Origin: Oscillospiraceae bacterium
Lineage (GTDB): Bacteria; Bacillota; Clostridia; Oscillospirales; Oscillospiraceae
Direction of reading: 5' to 3'
Assembly: GCA_017429325.1 (NCBI GenBank)
Contig: JAFRPC010000037.1
Location: 1 to 55,317, forward strand
DNA: 55,317 nt
The notes beneath the pieces were generated by a model that ran no database searches, was not told the origin of the DNA, and worked only from the letters and a program-made list of their open reading frames with translations. This document shows positions 51,995 to 55,317 of the stretch, piece after piece; positions within the stretch are counted from its first letter, which is position 1; every line of letters starts with the position of its first letter. A program made the translations under genes and the position numbers.

Positions 51995-52121
51995 TCAAAT
52001 TACCAGATTGCTGCTGATATATGCTTCAAATTCTTTGCGCTTCACCAGCTTCTTGGTGCCGACAAAAAGGACGAACGTGCAGCCGGGAGAGCGAAGCATA
52101 CTGTCGATTTTATTTATCCCT
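51995..52121 (-). pseudogene. C-terminal stump of a Tn916-type excisionase
   Basis: The minus-strand frame reads LGINKIDSMLRSPGCTFVLF, then VGTKKLVKRKEFEAYI and ends at TGA 51995-51997. It fits the end of winged-helix excisionases of Tn916-like elements (the L-KRK-FE-Y pattern), and it lies directly upstream of the integrase as expected. The N-terminal half is gone; at about 52120 the sequence switches to NRPS coding on the other strand. Confidence 0.65.
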
Positions 52122-54951
52122 AGAGTATCTGGGACGAATCGACCAGCAGGTGAAGATCCGGGGCTTCCGAATTGAACTTGGGGAGATCGAAAGCTGTCTG
52201 AGACAGATTCCAGGCGTCAAAGACTGTGCCGTTATCGTGCGAAAGGATAAAAACGGAGACAGCATTCTTTGTGCATTTATTGTATATGCGGGAGATGCTT
52301 TGACGAATGAAACCGTTCGGGACAATCTTGAGAAAAAATTGCCGGATTATATGATACCTTCGCACATCGCAGCAATAGACGCGATCCCAGTCAATAAAAA
52401 CGGCAAAGTGGACATCAAAGCGCTGCCTGAGATAGAGACGTCAAGTTCAAAGGAATACGCAGCTCCGCGCAGTGAGACGGAGCGCATCGTCTGTGACGCG
52501 TTTGTCCAGGTGCTCGGGGCAGAACAGGTTGGTATCCATGACAGCTTCTTTGAATTGGGCGGTCATTCGCTGAAGGCAACGCGGCTTGTAAATGAGATAG
52601 AGTCTTTATGTGGCTTGCGAATCGCATTGAAGGAAGTCTTTGGCAATCAGACGCCCGAAAAGCTGGCAAAACTGATTGAAGGAGCAGCCGGGGAAAGCTA
52701 CAAGCCGATCCCGGAGGCGGAGGAGAAAGAATCCTATGAGATGACGCCGACCCAGCGCAGGACCTATCTCATCGCCTGCATGGACGAAGGAAGCACCGCC
52801 TACAACATGCCGCAGATCCTCCGACTGGAAGGAAAGGTGGATGCCGAGAAGGTCAGAAGCGCCTTGCAGCAGATGATAGACCGCCATGAAATTCTGCGGA
52901 CGCAGTTCCTGATGGCAGACGGACGGCCTGTGCAGCATATTTTAGAGCATGTAGAGGCAGAATTTGAAGCGGTCCGGGACAATGAGACGGACACACAGAG
53001 CATCATGGACGAGTTCATGCGTCCGTTTGACCTGTCAAAACCGCCGCTGGTCAGGATGAAGCTTGTCGAGCGCGCTGCGTGGAGCCTTCTGTTTATGGAC
53101 ATGCACCATATCGTATCAGACGGCGCCAGCGATACGATTTTTACAAACGAATTCACAGCGTTGTATAACGGAGAGGAATTGGAGGCACCGCGGCAGTTCA
53201 AAGATTACAGCGAATGGCTGAACGCCCGGGACCTGAGCGCACAGGAGAAGTTCTGGACCGACACCTTCAGCGGCGAGATACCGGTGCTGGAGATGCCGCT
53301 GGATCACCCGCGGCCAATCGAGCAAAGTCATGCGGGAAATGCAATCGTCAAATCCCTGGATCCGGAGCTTTTACAGGGAGTCAGGCAGCTTGCCGCGGAT
53401 ACCGGCGCGACGGAGTACATGGTCTTCCTGTCAGCAATTATGATTCTGCTGAGTAAGTACAGTCGGCAGGAAGATATCGTGGTGGGCAGTCCGATCACCG
53501 GACGAATCCACCGGGATACCGAGAAAATGCTGGGCATGTTCGTCAACACCCTGGCGATGCGCGGACATCCCGCAGCCGGGAAGCGCTATTGTGATTTCTT
53601 GAAAGAGGTCAAGGAAACCTGCCTGAAGGCCTACGAAAACCAGGAGTATCCGTTTGACGAGCTGGTTGAAAAGGTGAATGTGCGCCGCGACCTTTCCCGG
53701 AATCCACTGTTCGACGTCATGTTTGCCCTGCAAAATAACGAGCTGACTACCATGGAGTTGACCGGCACAAAAGCCGAAGAAGAAATGTTCAGAAACGACT
53801 GCATGGCAAAGTTTGACCTGACGTTTAATGTTCTGATACAGGAGGACAAATACTCCGTAGAACTTGAGTATTGCACGGCGATATTTGAAAAGGAAAGCGC
53901 AGAACTTTTGATTCAGCATTTAGAGGCGATACTTGAAGCAATCGCCAGGGAGCCTGAAAGAAAGCTCGGAGAATTGAGCACGGCGGTCGGAAGCGAAAGA
54001 GAACGAGTGCTGAAAGAATTCAATGCGACCGACTGGGCATACGAAGAAAAGACGATCACCGAGTTGTTCGAGGAGCAGGTCAGAAAGACGCCGGACAACA
54101 AAGCGGTGATGTTCGGGGAGACAGAACTCAGTTATCAGCAGCTGAATGAGAGAGCGAATGCGGTGGCCTGCCGGCTAAGAGAGCTTGGCGTCGGACCGGA
54201 TGATTTTGTGGCGATCCTGGCACGCCGCAGCATTGAGATGATTGCCGCGATCTACGGCGTTTTGAAGTCCGGCGGCGCCTATGTGCCCATAGACCCGGAT
54301 TATCCGGAGTACAGAAAACAGTACATCCTCGGCGACTGCAAGCCGAAAGCGATCCTGGTTTCCGGAGTGGAAATCGAGACAGACATCCCCCAGATAGACC
54401 TCTCTGACCGTGAGGTCTGGCTTGGTGCGGCTCAAAATCCCGAACACGTGAACAAACCCGGCGACCTGGCCTATGTCATCTATACCTCCGGCACGACCGG
54501 ACGGCCAAAGGGCGTTCTGGTAGAGCATGGAGGAATCAGCAGTCTAAAGGTCTATTTTGATCAAAAATTCTCACTTGGGAATGGAGATAAGGTACAGCAG
54601 TTTGCGAATTACGTGTTTGACGGGTCCGTATCCATTCTGCATACCCTTCATTTCTGCATGATGAACATGATTTGCATCTTCATGGGCTTTGTTCTGAAGA
54701 AGAAAGTGAATGCGACTGCCGTCTGCTTGTTTATTGTCGTTCTGCTGTCCTCGCTGATCGGTACACTTTGCACAAAGGTTGAAAAGCTGACCCCGCTGTA
54801 CCTGAAAACTGTACCGGTAATCACATATACAATGTTCGGAGGAACTGAGAAAGCTCTTACCGTGGCAGGAAGCACACTGGTCTTTCTGCTCATAACCGCT
54901 GCGATTTTCTATGCGACTGGGAAGGTTTTTGAGAAGGAAGAGCTTGCGTAA
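52021..54951 (+). CDS. chimeric relic: NRPS fragment (A end-PCP-C-A start) fused to ABC permease end
   Basis: An open frame of 976 codons joined from three sources. Residues 1-33 are the antisense of the excisionase stump. From Leu34 the end of an adenylation domain begins (YLGRIDQQVKIRGFRIELGE, NKNGKV Lys129). A carrier domain (FELGGHSLKAT, Ser183), a condensation domain (MHHIVSDG) and the first half of another adenylation domain (YTSGTTGRPKG, then FDGSVS) follow. Near residue 875 it switches to about 100 residues of membrane helices ending GKVFEKEELA, like the C-terminus of an ABC-2 permease. No complete module remains. It has no ribosome site of its own. It is almost certainly non-functional in peptide synthesis. 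Confidence 0.85.
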   Translation: MLQILCASPASWCRQKGRTCSRESEAYCRFYLSLEYLGRIDQQVKIRGFRIELGEIESCLRQIPGVKDCAVIVRKDKNGDSILCAFIVYAGDALTNETVRDNLEKKLPDYMIPSHIAAIDAIPVNKNGKVDIKALPEIETSSSKEYAAPRSETERIVCDAFVQVLGAEQVGIHDSFFELGGHSLKATRLVNEIESLCGLRIALKEVFGNQTPEKLAKLIEGAAGESYKPIPEAEEKESYEMTPTQRRTYLIACMDEGSTAYNMPQILRLEGKVDAEKVRSALQQMIDRHEILRTQFLMADGRPVQHILEHVEAEFEAVRDNETDTQSIMDEFMRPFDLSKPPLVRMKLVERAAWSLLFMDMHHIVSDGASDTIFTNEFTALYNGEELEAPRQFKDYSEWLNARDLSAQEKFWTDTFSGEIPVLEMPLDHPRPIEQSHAGNAIVKSLDPELLQGVRQLAADTGATEYMVFLSAIMILLSKYSRQEDIVVGSPITGRIHRDTEKMLGMFVNTLAMRGHPAAGKRYCDFLKEVKETCLKAYENQEYPFDELVEKVNVRRDLSRNPLFDVMFALQNNELTTMELTGTKAEEEMFRNDCMAKFDLTFNVLIQEDKYSVELEYCTAIFEKESAELLIQHLEAILEAIAREPERKLGELSTAVGSERERVLKEFNATDWAYEEKTITELFEEQVRKTPDNKAVMFGETELSYQQLNERANAVACRLRELGVGPDDFVAILARRSIEMIAAIYGVLKSGGAYVPIDPDYPEYRKQYILGDCKPKAILVSGVEIETDIPQIDLSDREVWLGAAQNPEHVNKPGDLAYVIYTSGTTGRPKGVLVEHGGISSLKVYFDQKFSLGNGDKVQQFANYVFDGSVSILHTLHFCMMNMICIFMGFVLKKKVNATAVCLFIVVLLSSLIGTLCTKVEKLTPLYLKTVPVITYTMFGGTEKALTVAGSTLVFLLITAAIFYATGKVFEKEELA

Positions 54952-55032
54952 TAAACAATCATGATTTGACCCGACAGGATTGCGCGGGCGCTGATTGGCA
55001 ACGTTCTAAAAGTAAGCGTCAAATGAGCATAG

Positions 55033-55059
55033 AAAAGGAGCCTGCCAAGCGCAGGCTCC
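55033..55059 (-). terminator. terminator of the gene at the right edge
   Basis: On the minus strand GGAGCCTGC-GCTTG-GCAGGCTCC followed by TTTTC. Confidence 0.75.
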
Positions 55060-55075
55060 ACGTATAAGGTGCGGT

Positions 55076-55317
55076 TTAGCGGCATTCCGGCGGGGCGTTT
55101 TGCGGGATCAGCGTCTGCGCCCAATCCGGGTCAGAGCAGCTGCGCTTCGGCGCTTCCTTCAGGACCCAGGTCAGGTACTCAGCCTTGAAGGGGATTCCCT
55201 GCATCTGGCTGTGGCGGCAGGCGGGACAGTAGTACCGAGACTTCTCGAAGCAGACGCAACTCAGCTTGCCGCCGAAGTTTAAGTGCCGAAGGCAGGTCGG
55301 ATAGTTGCCGTGGACGT
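55076..55317 (-). CDS. partial gene with zinc-ribbon-like cysteines
   Basis: The last 79 codons of a minus-strand gene that enters from the right. Cysteines and histidines recur in metal-binding spacing: YPTCLRHLNFGGKLSCVCFE, then YYCPACRHSQMQGIPFKAEY. The pattern resembles the N-terminal zinc ribbon of some transposases. The end (NAPPECR-stop) is followed by a clear terminator. Because only the C-terminal part is visible, the call is tentative. Confidence 0.5.
   Translation of the reverse strand, partial: VHGNYPTCLRHLNFGGKLSCVCFEKSRYYCPACRHSQMQGIPFKAEYLTWVLKEAPKRSCSDPDWAQTLIPQNAPPECR

Noticed and set aside
52021-54951. A functional NRPS gene
   Set aside because: No complete adenylation domain, no thioesterase, both ends are foreign sequence, and there is no start signal.

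Overview
The window looks like a GC-rich, spore-forming, low-oxygen Firmicute of the Oscillospirales (Oscillibacter/Flavonifractor-like). This is an inference from gene content: a Gram-positive dcw cluster whose MurE has the meso-diaminopimelate DNPR motif, SpoIIR, the SpoIIAA-SpoIIAB-SigF operon, a clostridial 2[4Fe-4S] ferredoxin, a CIRCE-controlled Hsp20 and class II aldolase. No rRNA is present.

Layout. 1-165 is the 3' end of a group II intron. 171-1834 is an ECF sigma/anti-sigma pair. 2127-2496 is a broken DUF4272 gene. 2595-17447 is a long minus-strand division and wall cluster (mraZ-rsmH-ftsL-pbp-murE-murF-mraY-ftsW-murG-murA-ftsQ-ftsZ) with its promoter and a three-repeat MraZ box. 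17676-25235 carries a HAD phosphatase, rsgA, a heterodimeric ABC exporter and an M20 peptidase. 25366-28315 is a copper module (CsoR with operators, and CopA containing an apparent internal CopZ). spoIIR, hsp20 and rpsT follow. 30432-31274 is a four-helix-bundle gene between two arrays of abutting GATAT-headed hairpins, the least explained structure here. Then come an aminoglycoside-phosphotransferase-like gene, two abutting tRNAs, a membrane protein, rsmI, a trmN6-like gene, ferredoxin, a Clp-type ATPase, fba and pyrF. 40623-43003 is an AT-rich BsuBI/PstI-type restriction-modification pair. secG and prfB follow, then a YtrA-type regulator with an ABC transporter, the sigF operon and ychF. 50951-55317 is a graveyard of mobile DNA: a deleted integrase, an excisionase stump, and an NRPS fragment fused in frame to the end of an ABC permease.

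Two families of small repeats run through the whole window. One is a set of short palindromic modules that begin GTAGGG and carry interchangeable stems. The other is degenerate tandem repeats with a strict 7-bp period (four units each). They often lie side by side and sometimes enter genes: the ends of the HAD, GntR and trmN6-like genes and the start of sigF are encoded inside them.

Functional links visible in the sequence: MraZ probably represses its own cluster through the box at 17490-17514. CsoR sits behind a promoter whose spacer is its probable operator. The sigF gene at 48973 and a sigma-F-like promoter before spoIIR at 28336 belong to the same forespore regulon. The YtrA-type repressor precedes the transporter it probably controls.
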